A stretch of 49,432 nucleotides of DNA from Clostridiales bacterium (GTDB lineage: Bacteria > Bacillota > Clostridia > Oscillospirales > Oscillospiraceae). A program made the translations under genes and the position numbers. Positions 42,473-49,432 of the stretch are shown piece by piece. The stretch lies in contig JAAYOP010000078.1 of the NCBI GenBank assembly GCA_012520295.1, positions 1 to 49,432 of the forward strand. The letters are read 5' to 3'. Positions within the stretch are counted from its first letter, which is position 1, and the number at the start of each line of letters is the position of its first letter. The notes beneath the pieces were generated by a model. It was given only the letters and a program-made list of their open reading frames with translations. It was not told the DNA's origin and did not search any database.

Positions 42473-44164
42473 ATGAAGCATAAAAAATTTATTACCATAT
42501 TCATACTTACCGCATTATTGGCAGTTTTATTCTCCGGTTTTTTCTCCACCGGCGCCCAAGGGTCGGAGGGAGTGGTGCAAACGGTTAAAATCGGACTGTT
42601 CTTCGGGGATAATACTCTCCCGTCGGCAAATCTTCAAAACAAAATAGGTTCCGGATTTATGTTCGGGTTTTATGACTCAGGCAGGAATTTTAACTATCTG
42701 GGTGAAACCGAGGAAACAAAAATCACAATGATGAAAGACTGGAATATGTACATAAGCGGCGGAGCATATTATGACAAGAAACCGGATTCATATTCGGGAG
42801 TGGTAGGCTGCTACCATGTAAAGCTGCCCGGTGTTTACGGAAGTTTTCAGGAGGCGAGCCAGGCGGCAGCTGCCTATGAAAACGCTTTTCCGGCCTATTA
42901 TAACGGGGTATGGAATGTATGCGCAGGCAATTACACTTCGTATGACGAGGCGCTGTCTGCCAATGACAGCTACGGTTTGGGCGGCGAGCCTATGACTGCC
43001 AGCGAATACTGTATTACCGTCACCGTGACCGGAACAAATAAGATTCTTTTTGAGTATGACTGCGGCAGCGGAACCGGACTGGCCGTAGTGCCAAAGCCTG
43101 AGAATGAAGAAAAACCGGAGACATGGTTCAAGGGCTTCAGGTATAATGGAGGATTTCAATATCTCAGGCTCACAGGCAAGGATTTAACCGTTATAAATTA
43201 CGTAGACATAGAGGACTATGTAAAGGGTATAGTGCCCTATGAGATGGACCCTTCCTGGCCCATTGAAGCTTTGAAGGCACAGGCTCTTTGTGCAAGAACT
43301 TATGGGGCTTCACATATAGGCCTGCATAAAAGCTATGGATTTGACCTGTGTAATACCGTCTGCTGCCAGGTATATCAGGGGCAAAATCGGGCAACTGAGA
43401 TTTCCAATGGTGCAGTGGACGCCACGGCCGGTCAGTATATACTGTATGACGGCCAGTTTTGCAAGACCTTTTTTCATTCCTCCGACGGGGGAGCCACCGA
43501 AGACAGTGAAAACGTTTTTCACGAGGCTCTTCCATATATAAGGGGAGTTCGGGATGACTATGAAAAGACTGTCAATACAGGATATTCAAACTGGTCGTTT
43601 ACGTACACTGCCGATGAAATAACCTGGATTTTGCAGGCAAAGGGCTACAACTGCGGAAACATTGTCAGCATTACCCCCACATACACCGCAATGGGCAATA
43701 TCTACTCATTGAAATTTACCGATGACAACGGAAGAAACTGGACATTCTCAAAGTATGATGCCAGCTGCATTCTCTACAGCTCTACGCTAAAAAAATATAC
43801 CTACAGCATGCGCTTCAGGATAGAGACGCCTGGGGGCAGCGGAACCGTCTTATGTATAAACAACGCGAATAATACCGTTGAGGATCCGGGAACCCTTTAT
43901 GCGATAGGCAGCGGTGAATATATAGCGAGCCTGGGTGGCACCGGAGAGGTAACAGTACTGACAGGCGCGGGACTTGAGGACATCAAAATATCCGGTGGCA
44001 GCGCCACTCTGAGTGCAGATTCCTATATAGTAAGCGGCTCCGGATGGGGGCATAATGTAGGTATGAGCCAATATGGCGCGAAGGCCATGGCAAACCTGGG
44101 CTATACCTACGAGGATATAATAAAGTTTTACTATACGGGAGTTACAATAGGCGGGGTTATTTGA
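42473..44164 (+). CDS. SpoIID/LytB domain protein
   Basis: 563 residues with a signal peptide (hydrophobic residues 6-25, cut near GAQGSEG). The SpoIID domain spans about 230-420: INYVDIEDYVKGIVPYEMDPSWPIEALKAQALCARTY is the family core, and SSDGGATEDSENVF holds the conserved acidic residues. The C terminus (GSGWGHNVGMSQYGAKAMA) is the second family mark. SpoIID proteins are lytic transglycosylases or amidase activators that remodel peptidoglycan. The N-terminal 220 residues, with a SPOR-like segment (YHVKLPGVYGSFQEA), are unusual. GGTGGGTGA precedes the ATG. queA follows. Confidence 0.92.
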   Translation: MKHKKFITIFILTALLAVLFSGFFSTGAQGSEGVVQTVKIGLFFGDNTLPSANLQNKIGSGFMFGFYDSGRNFNYLGETEETKITMMKDWNMYISGGAYYDKKPDSYSGVVGCYHVKLPGVYGSFQEASQAAAAYENAFPAYYNGVWNVCAGNYTSYDEALSANDSYGLGGEPMTASEYCITVTVTGTNKILFEYDCGSGTGLAVVPKPENEEKPETWFKGFRYNGGFQYLRLTGKDLTVINYVDIEDYVKGIVPYEMDPSWPIEALKAQALCARTYGASHIGLHKSYGFDLCNTVCCQVYQGQNRATEISNGAVDATAGQYILYDGQFCKTFFHSSDGGATEDSENVFHEALPYIRGVRDDYEKTVNTGYSNWSFTYTADEITWILQAKGYNCGNIVSITPTYTAMGNIYSLKFTDDNGRNWTFSKYDASCILYSSTLKKYTYSMRFRIETPGGSGTVLCINNANNTVEDPGTLYAIGSGEYIASLGGTGEVTVLTGAGLEDIKISGGSATLSADSYIVSGSGWGHNVGMSQYGAKAMANLGYTYEDIIKFYYTGVTIGGVI

Positions 44165-44224
44165 TAAATTCATTTGAAACCGCTTTTAATACTGAAGGAT
44201 TAAGTGGATGGGAACAAAATTTTA

Positions 44225-45247
44225 ATGAAAACCAGCGATTTTAACTATTACCTGCCCCCTGAGCTCATTGCTCAGACACCTCTTGAAAAGAGAGATCAAT
44301 CCAGGCTGATGATTTTGGACCGGTCTGCCGGAAAAATTAAACACAGTGAGTTTTTTAAGATTCCCCTGGTTTTAAAGCCGGGGGACTGCCTTGTTTTAAA
44401 TGATTCACAGGTACTTCCCGCCCGGCTCATAGGGCATAGGGAAACGGGGGGCGCTGTTGAAGTCCTGCTGCTTTCCGGCAAGGGCGAAGGGGTCTGGGAG
44501 TGCATGACAAGGCCGGGCAGAAAGATGAAGCCCGGAACATATGTTGTTTTCGGAAACGGGGAGCTCTCCGCTCGGGTACTGGAAAGCCTTCCCAGCGGGA
44601 ACAGGTTAATGGAGTTTTTTTACGAGGGTATATTTCTTGAGATACTTGAAAAGCTCGGTAGAATGCCCCTGCCGCCGTATATAAAAAAAGAGCTGAAGGA
44701 TAAAAGCCGCTACCAGACCGTATACTCAAAGCATCCGGGCTCAGCCGCGGCCCCCACCGCAGGCCTGCATTTTACAAAGGAGCTTATGGACGAGCTTGTC
44801 GGTATGGGAGTTGAGATATGCTATCTGACACTGCATGTGGGACTGGGAACCTTCAGGCCCGTCAAGGAAGAAGAAGTGGAAAACCACGTTATGCACGCGG
44901 AATACTGTGTGGTTTCTGAAGAAACTGCAAAATCGGTTACCGCAGCAAAGAGAAGCGGACGCAGGGTGATTGCGTGCGGAACCACATCCTGCAGAACACT
45001 GGAGGCATTGTCCGAGCCCGATGGTACCCTCAGAGAGCATTCTGACTGGATAGATATTTTCATTTACCCGGGATACAGGTTCAAATGTGTAGACGGACTG
45101 ATAACGAATTTCCATTTGCCGGAGAGCACTCTTATTATGCTGGTCTCTGCCTTTGCGGGAACGGAGAATATCATGAGGGCCTATCAGGAGGCCGTCAGAG
45201 AAAAATATAGGTTTTTCAGCTTTGGGGACGCGATGTTTATTTTTTGA
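44225..45247 (+). CDS. queA: S-adenosylmethionine:tRNA ribosyltransferase-isomerase
   Basis: Transfers the ribosyl part of SAM to preQ1 in tRNA, giving epoxyqueuosine. The protein has 340 residues from the ATG at 44225 ([19 protein letters not shown]), a normal family start. A GTG at 44204 with AAGGA 4 bases upstream is an alternative. [37 protein letters not shown] and NFHLPEST are conserved. It is followed by tgt, the enzyme of the previous step. Confidence 0.95.
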   Translation: MKTSDFNYYLPPELIAQTPLEKRDQSRLMILDRSAGKIKHSEFFKIPLVLKPGDCLVLNDSQVLPARLIGHRETGGAVEVLLLSGKGEGVWECMTRPGRKMKPGTYVVFGNGELSARVLESLPSGNRLMEFFYEGIFLEILEKLGRMPLPPYIKKELKDKSRYQTVYSKHPGSAAAPTAGLHFTKELMDELVGMGVEICYLTLHVGLGTFRPVKEEEVENHVMHAEYCVVSEETAKSVTAAKRSGRRVIACGTTSCRTLEALSEPDGTLREHSDWIDIFIYPGYRFKCVDGLITNFHLPESTLIMLVSAFAGTENIMRAYQEAVREKYRFFSFGDAMFIF

Positions 45248-45269
45248 TTCTATCGGATAAAAACTATAT

Positions 45270-45300
45270 GGCCTGTCGTTTTGCCGGCGGAAAACGATGA
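45270..45300 (+). repeat. Dispersed hairpin element, copy C (before tgt)
   Basis: GGCCTGTCGTTTTGCCG opens like copies A and B. The stem TCGTTTT/AAAACGA encloses the loop GCCGGCGG. It lacks the second half seen in the other two copies. It lies 39 bases before the tgt start. Confidence 0.5.
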
Positions 45301-45338
45301 GCTTAAAACACACGGCGCCGGAGAAACGGATGTAGTCA

Positions 45339-46487
45339 ATGTCATTCAAACTGCTTAGGAAAGAGGGAAGGGCCAGACGCGGGACGTTTAAGACTCCCCA
45401 CGGAACAATTAATACGCCTGTTTTTATGAACGTTGGAACCCAGGCGGCTATCAAGGGAGGGCTCTCTTCCGAGGATTTGGAGACAATAGGGTGTCAGGTT
45501 GAGCTTTCAAATACCTATCATCTTCATTTGAGGCCGGGTCAGGAGCTTATTAAGGAGGCGGGCGGCCTGCACAGCTTCATGGACTGGAAGGGGCCCATTC
45601 TGACCGACAGCGGCGGTTTTCAGATATTTTCACTGGCAAAGCTTCGGAAAATAACCGAAGAAGGGGTTTCTTTCAATTCACATATAGACGGAGCCAAAAT
45701 CTTCATGTCCCCTGAAGACAGTATAAGGATACAGTCATCTCTCGGCTCGGATATAGCCATGGCTTTTGATGAATGTGTGGAGATACCTTCTCCCCGGAAA
45801 TATGTGGAAGCCTCCTGCCAGCGTACCCTCAGGTGGCTGTACAGGTGCAAGGAGGAGATGCTCAGGCAAAAAGATAAACCTGATACGGTAAATCCCGGAC
45901 AGGTACTCTTCGGGATAAACCAGGGAGCGAACTATAAGGATTTGCGTATCCGCCATATGGAGCAGATAGCCGAGCTTGACCTGGACGGTTATGCGGTGGG
46001 AGGCCTTTCGGTGGGTGAAACTGCTGAAGAAATGTATGAAATCCTGGACGCGGTTGTGCCAGTAATGCCTGAAGACAAGCCCCGCTACCTGATGGGTGTG
46101 GGAACTCCGGAAAACATTGTGGAAGGGATATACAGGGGTATCGATTTTTTTGACTGCGTACTGCCTGCCAGGAACGGGCGGCATGGTAAGCTCTATACCT
46201 CGTTTGGAGTGCTGAACATAAAAAACGAAAAATATAAAAATGATTTCCGGCCCATTGACCCTGACTGCGGTTGTCCGGTCTGTAAAAGATACTCCAGAGC
46301 ATACCTTCGGCACCTGTTTAAAGCGGGCGAAATACTTGCTCTCAGGCACGGTGTCATACACAACCTTTACTACTATAACAGCCTGCTTGAGCAGATAAGA
46401 AATGCCCTTGACAAAGGGGAATATGAAGCCTTCAGGAAAAGCTTTTATAAGGACAGGCAGGAAAACAAAACGGACTCAAATATCTAA
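45339..46487 (+). CDS. tgt: Queuine/preQ1 tRNA-guanine transglycosylase
   Basis: Exchanges guanine 34 for preQ1 in tRNAs with GUN anticodons. The 382-residue protein has LTDSGGFQIFS (catalytic Asp), GGLSVGE, and FDCVLPARNGRHG (nucleophile Asp). The zinc site is DCGCPVCKRY with a histidine further on (LRHGVIHN). The ribosome site is weak (GGAG about 17 bases before, GGAT nearer). Copy C of the hairpin family lies in its leader, after queA. Confidence 0.96.
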   Translation: MSFKLLRKEGRARRGTFKTPHGTINTPVFMNVGTQAAIKGGLSSEDLETIGCQVELSNTYHLHLRPGQELIKEAGGLHSFMDWKGPILTDSGGFQIFSLAKLRKITEEGVSFNSHIDGAKIFMSPEDSIRIQSSLGSDIAMAFDECVEIPSPRKYVEASCQRTLRWLYRCKEEMLRQKDKPDTVNPGQVLFGINQGANYKDLRIRHMEQIAELDLDGYAVGGLSVGETAEEMYEILDAVVPVMPEDKPRYLMGVGTPENIVEGIYRGIDFFDCVLPARNGRHGKLYTSFGVLNIKNEKYKNDFRPIDPDCGCPVCKRYSRAYLRHLFKAGEILALRHGVIHNLYYYNSLLEQIRNALDKGEYEAFRKSFYKDRQENKTDSNI

Positions 46488-46492
46488 AAAGC

Positions 46493-46521
46493 TTGATATT
46501 TGAAGTAATGCAATATATAAT
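46493..46521 (+). promoter_or_regulatory. Promoter of yajC
   Basis: TTGATA, 17 bases, TATAAT, just after the tgt stop codon and about 45 bases before yajC. Confidence 0.65.
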
Positions 46522-46565
46522 AACTCAACTTGTTGAAGCAAAAAAATCCACTTTGGAGGTAGACT

Positions 46566-46844
46566 ATGGAACAAATAATACAATTTGCCCCCTTTATTAT
46601 TCTGATCGTAGCTTTTTATTTTATTTTGATCAGACCGGAAAGCAAAAAGAAGAAAAAGGTTGCCCAGATGAGAAGCGAGCTGGCTGTTGGCGATGAAATC
46701 ACCACCATCGGAGGAATGGTTGGAAAAATCTGTGCTATTAAAGACGATTTGATAACCTTCGAAACCGGCGAGGACAGAGTGCGTATCCAGGTGGCCAGAT
46801 GGGCAATTCACACCACCGGATTCGATGTTCAGGCCAAAAGCTGA
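46566..46844 (+). CDS. yajC: Preprotein translocase subunit YajC
   Basis: Small accessory subunit of the Sec machinery. 92 residues, with one N-terminal helix (FAPFIILIVAFYFILIRPESKKKKK) and the conserved block GDEITTIGGMVGKI. The ATG follows GGAGGT. The secD/secF genes often found after it are not in the window; a TIGR04086-like gene follows instead, as is common in Clostridia. Confidence 0.95.
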   Translation: MEQIIQFAPFIILIVAFYFILIRPESKKKKKVAQMRSELAVGDEITTIGGMVGKICAIKDDLITFETGEDRVRIQVARWAIHTTGFDVQAKS

Positions 46845-46880
46845 AGGACAATAGAATTAAAGGCAATCAGTTATTTTTAC

Positions 46881-46930
46881 CCCCCTCATCGAATAAGAAT
46901 TATGTACAACCATTCTTATATTTGAGGGGG
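46881..46930 (+). promoter_or_regulatory. Stem-loop that encloses the next ribosome site
   Basis: CCCCCTCA (46881-46888) pairs perfectly with TGAGGGGG (46923-46930), and ATAAGAAT pairs with ATTCTTAT inside. GAGGGGG (46924-46930) is also the ribosome site of the ATG at 46938. In the folded form that site is hidden. There is no T-run, so translational control is more likely than termination. Confidence 0.6.
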
Positions 46931-46937
46931 CTTTGTC

Positions 46938-47348
46938 ATGGGAAAAAGCAAGAGCAAAATAACCAGTCAGAGGCCTGTTGCGGTTAATATCGCAATAGGA
47001 TCGGGCATTTCACTTGTTTTAAACATTGTGTTGCTTATGATATTCGCAATATTTACATCATCCGGGAAAATACCTGAAAACCTGATGGGAGCCGTTGTTG
47101 CCATATGCTGTTTTGTAGCCGCTGCAGTCGGTTCCCGTCTGGTTATCAGAAGAGTACAGGAAAAAAAGATGATTGTGGGAGCCGCACAGGGAGCATTCAT
47201 GTTCGTGCTTGTTTTTGCCATAGGCAGAGCGGCTTCCGCAGATGCTGCAATTGGAACAATAACCCTTGCAACCCTTGCCGCGTCAGTAGCCGGCGGATTG
47301 CTTGGAGGCTGCGGCGGTAGAAAGAGAAAACGAAGAATTCGGCGCTGA
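46938..47348 (+). CDS. TIGR04086-like small membrane protein
   Basis: 136 residues with four hydrophobic helices (about 17-40, 48-67, 78-97, 104-124) and a strongly basic C terminus (GGRKRKRRIRR). This layout and the place after yajC match the TIGR04086 family of Clostridia, whose role is unknown. Translation may be limited by the hairpin over its ribosome site. Confidence 0.85.
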   Translation: MGKSKSKITSQRPVAVNIAIGSGISLVLNIVLLMIFAIFTSSGKIPENLMGAVVAICCFVAAAVGSRLVIRRVQEKKMIVGAAQGAFMFVLVFAIGRAASADAAIGTITLATLAASVAGGLLGGCGGRKRKRRIRR

Positions 47349-47477
47349 TTACCAGCTGTAATCGCTCTGCCTGAAAATCAGGGAATACCAGGCGGACAAT
47401 ATATAAGTTGACATAAAACGCAGAACAGCATCCACATATAGTGTGTCGCGTAAGAAGCAGATACGAAATATTGAGAA

Positions 47478-47507
47478 AAAGCACCATGTACCAAGATGTG
47501 GTGCTTT
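47478..47507 (+). terminator. Hairpin in the gap before spoIIM
   Basis: AAAGCACCA pairs with TGGTGCTTT around a 12-base loop. It probably ends the yajC transcript, although it lies 130 bases after the last stop codon. Confidence 0.6.
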
Positions 47508-47590
47508 CCCTCAGTTTTGCAAGTTTACATAATAAGTAGACATAATACTTCGGCATAATACACAAAAATCAAATAGTTCGCTAAATATTC

Positions 47591-47619
47591 TTGATTATCC
47601 TTTGGGTTTGTACTATATT
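47591..47619 (+). promoter_or_regulatory. Candidate promoter for spoIIM-xerD
   Basis: TTGATT, 17 bases, TATATT. spoIIM is under sigma-E in Bacillus; I see no clear sigma-E site, but AT-rich sequence makes this hard to judge by eye. Confidence 0.45.
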
Positions 47620-47699
47620 TATAATCACCATGTTATGGCATTTATAATATGCATGTCCCATAAAATAATAGTAGATATCATTGAGGGGAGTGCCATAAC

Positions 47700-48338
47700 A
47701 TGATCAGGAGCTTAATAAAGAGCTTTAAAAACTATCCGGAAACATATGATATATCATATATAAGATGTTTTATAGCAGTATCCGCTTTCTTTATCTGCGG
47801 AGGAATAGTCGGGACTGCGGCAGGCGGATATTTATCAGAGGAAGCAGCCGACGAGCTGTGTGGCTTTATACGCGGATATCTCTTAAGCGCAAGGGGCAAA
47901 GGACCGGCAGCAGTCAATCTTAGCGGGATAATGATTAACATATATGTTTTCCCTTTGCTGACTATACTCCTGGGATCTTCCGTAATCGGTTTTTTATTAA
48001 TTCCACCCCTTATGGGATGCAGAGGCTTTTTACTGGGATATTCCGCCGCATCTGTGATTAGGGTCTTCGGAAACGAAGGAAAGCTGCTTATTTTTGCCGC
48101 ATACGGAATAAATGCGCTTTTTTCCATTCCATGTGTATTCCTGATAGCTGTCCAGGCTATGAAAATATCCGGAAAACTATTTGCCTCTGGCATTACCGGG
48201 CTGAAGAATACGGGGCCGTATGGAAGGCAGTTGATAATAAAGCTGGCTATGTGCTGCTTTATTATATTTTTAACTGCAATTCTGGATAGCTGCCTGACGC
48301 CATATTTTATAAGATTGGCTGCATCAATCGTAGTTTAG
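47700..48338 (+). CDS. spoIIM: Stage II sporulation protein M
   Basis: Membrane protein of the DMP complex (SpoIID, SpoIIM, SpoIIP) that drives engulfment of the forespore. 212 residues with about five helices; VFPLLTILLGSSVIGFLLIPPLMGCRGFLLGYSAA is the conserved core of the family. GGGGAG lies 9 bases before the ATG. xerD follows 13 bases later, the same order as in Bacillus. It implies an endospore former. Confidence 0.92.
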   Translation: MIRSLIKSFKNYPETYDISYIRCFIAVSAFFICGGIVGTAAGGYLSEEAADELCGFIRGYLLSARGKGPAAVNLSGIMINIYVFPLLTILLGSSVIGFLLIPPLMGCRGFLLGYSAASVIRVFGNEGKLLIFAAYGINALFSIPCVFLIAVQAMKISGKLFASGITGLKNTGPYGRQLIIKLAMCCFIIFLTAILDSCLTPYFIRLAASIVV

Positions 48339-48351
48339 GAGTGAAGAGACT

Positions 48352-49245
48352 GTGTCAACGGACGAGCTGCTCATAAGCGAATTTGAAACATATTTAAAAG
48401 ACGAGAAACAGGTTTCTTCCAATACACTAGTTTCATATCTGAGCGATGTGAACCAGTTTAGTCGTTACATAAATAAAAAAGGTAATAAAAGCATTACGGA
48501 TGTAAAAAAGGAAGATGTGTCGGAATATGTTCAATGGATAAAAAAGAGCGGTAAGTCGGTTGCCACAATGTCAAGATGTGTAGCCTCACTGAAATGCTTT
48601 TTCGGTTTTCTTAAATCAAGAGGAGAGATCTCGTCAAACCCATGTGAGCAAATTGCTCTTGATAAGCAAAAACGCAAGCTGCCCCAGATCCTGACCAGCA
48701 AAGAAGTAGAACTCTTTCTGGAGCAACCCGATTCAAGCGATATAAAGGGAATTAGAGATAAGGCGATGCTGGAGCTTCTCTATGCAACAGGAATTAGAGT
48801 AAGTGAGCTTATTGCGCTGGACATGTCTGATTTAAACCTCTCCGCTGGTATTATCAGATGCAGAAACAAGGATAAGGTTAGATTTATCCCTCTTTACAGC
48901 GTTGCAATTAAAGCAATCGCGGAATATACCGAGAATGTCAGGTCCAATATGATTGCCGATAAAAACGAAGAAGCTTTATTTGTGAATATGAACGGCAGCA
49001 GGATGTCCCGGCAGGGCTTTTGGAAAATTGTAAAGTCGTATCAGCAAAAGGCCGGAATTGAAAAGGAAATAACCCCTCATACCCTCAGGCATTCCTTTGC
49101 CGCTCATCTGCTGGAGAATGGAGCTGATCTTCAGTCGATACAGGAAATGCTTGGACATGCCGACATTTCCTCCACACAGGTCTATGCTAAAATAATCAAA
49201 AAACAGCTTAAGGACATATATAACAAGGCTCACCCCAGAGCTTAG
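48352..49245 (+). CDS. xerD: Site-specific tyrosine recombinase XerD
   Basis: Resolves chromosome dimers at dif with its partner XerC. The 297-residue protein has a SAM-like N-terminal domain (1-90) and a catalytic domain with Arg149 (GIRVSEL), Lys173 or Lys175, His243-x2-Arg246 (HTLRHSF), His269 (LGHADISS) and the nucleophile Tyr278. GGAG lies 11 bases before the GTG start. It is chromosomal and not near integrase-type features, so XerD rather than a phage integrase is likely. A terminator follows. Confidence 0.93.
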   Translation: MSTDELLISEFETYLKDEKQVSSNTLVSYLSDVNQFSRYINKKGNKSITDVKKEDVSEYVQWIKKSGKSVATMSRCVASLKCFFGFLKSRGEISSNPCEQIALDKQKRKLPQILTSKEVELFLEQPDSSDIKGIRDKAMLELLYATGIRVSELIALDMSDLNLSAGIIRCRNKDKVRFIPLYSVAIKAIAEYTENVRSNMIADKNEEALFVNMNGSRMSRQGFWKIVKSYQQKAGIEKEITPHTLRHSFAAHLLENGADLQSIQEMLGHADISSTQVYAKIIKKQLKDIYNKAHPRA

Positions 49246-49251
49246 ACGTTT

Positions 49252-49298
49252 AAATTGAAGGCATAAGCGTGTGTCACATGCTTGTGCCTTCAATTTTT
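49252..49298 (+). terminator. Intrinsic terminator of spoIIM-xerD
   Basis: AAATTGAAGGCA (49252-49263) pairs perfectly with TGCCTTCAATTT (49285-49296), with AAGC/GCTT inside, followed by a T-run. Confidence 0.85.
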
Positions 49299-49371
49299 AT
49301 GCCGATATCTGCGGTTGTCAAACATATGGTCCATTTTTTTAGGAAGTCTGTCAATGGTAAGTAGTAGTAGC

Positions 49372-49423
49372 GCTGTGGGAAGCGTTGAAAAGTCTAACGC
49401 ACCTTTTCAATGCTTTCCATAGC
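49372..49423. repeat. Long hairpin at the window end
   Basis: A 21-base stem with four wobble pairs (49372-49392 with 49403-49423) and a 10-base loop (TCTAACGCAC). There is no open frame or T-run in the 9 bases that remain. The nature is unknown; it could be a small RNA, a regulatory leader or one end of a mobile element. Confidence 0.5.
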
Positions 49424-49432
49424 TGTTGGACA

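Larger units (their letters stand above)
47349..47699. other. Gap before spoIIM
   Basis: This 351-base gap has no convincing gene. I looked for the cysteine-rich SCIFF peptide often found near yajC in Clostridia and saw none. It holds a terminator (47478-47507), a candidate promoter (47591-47619), and small dyads such as CCTG-AAAAT-CAGG (47370-47382). Confidence 0.5.

Noticed and set aside
47349-47699. SCIFF ranthipeptide gene near yajC
   Set aside because: Clostridia often carry this small cysteine-rich peptide near yajC. I found no frame here with a cluster of cysteines and no radical SAM maturase beside it.
48352-49245. Phage integrase or integron
   Set aside because: The tyrosine recombinase follows spoIIM as in Bacillus and has no attachment-site repeats or phage genes around it; XerD explains it.

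Overview
The window looks like a chromosomal segment of an anaerobic, spore-forming low-to-moderate GC Bacillota, most likely class Clostridia. Signs of this are the gene orders dprA-topA-trmFO, plsX-acpP-rnc-smc-ftsY, yhbY-nadD-yqeK-LCP-rsfS-leuS and queA-tgt-yajC. The sporulation-type genes spoIIM and a SpoIID/LytB protein, a membrane pyrophosphatase, an EFR1-type ferredoxin and strong GGAGG ribosome binding sites also fit. Almost all genes are housekeeping; no prophage, transposase, CRISPR array or biosynthetic cluster is visible.

Left part (1-22.5 kb, all + strand): a membrane-anchored unknown protein; a structured intergenic region; an rRNA methyltransferase; dprA, topA and trmFO; plsX and acpP; rnc, an Elp3-like radical SAM gene, smc and ftsY; rdgB; yhbY; a fused nadD-yqeK; two tandem LCP cell-wall ligases; rsfS; leuS; and rpsU, whose consensus promoter overlaps the leuS stop codon.

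Middle part (22.6-36.5 kb, mixed strands): a possible GH18-like protein; yqeG-pepP-efp and an acidic zinc-ribbon protein; an EFR1 flavodoxin-ferredoxin and a split chromate transporter; tRNA-Ser(UGA); two PadR regulators (one with a DUF1700 membrane protein and an HD protein); a CNNM/HlyC transporter behind a terminator-like leader; a UroD-like/ApbE pair; and MarR and DUF1294 genes. A 129-bp nested inverted repeat lies upstream of the first PadR gene.

Right part (36.5-49.4 kb): hppA, a small unknown protein, the lysine/diaminopimelate genes asd-dapA-dapB, a SpoIID/LytB protein, the queuosine genes queA-tgt, yajC, a TIGR04086-like membrane protein, spoIIM and xerD.

I found no convincing new enzymatic system. 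The most unusual signals are non-coding. One is a small dispersed hairpin family directly upstream of plsX, the zinc-ribbon gene and tgt, whose stem changes on both sides together. Others are a three-way-junction-like region before the rRNA methyltransferase, the nested inverted repeat before a PadR gene, and hairpins that enclose or neighbour Shine-Dalgarno sequences. All positions and motifs were read by eye; no homology search or folding program was run.
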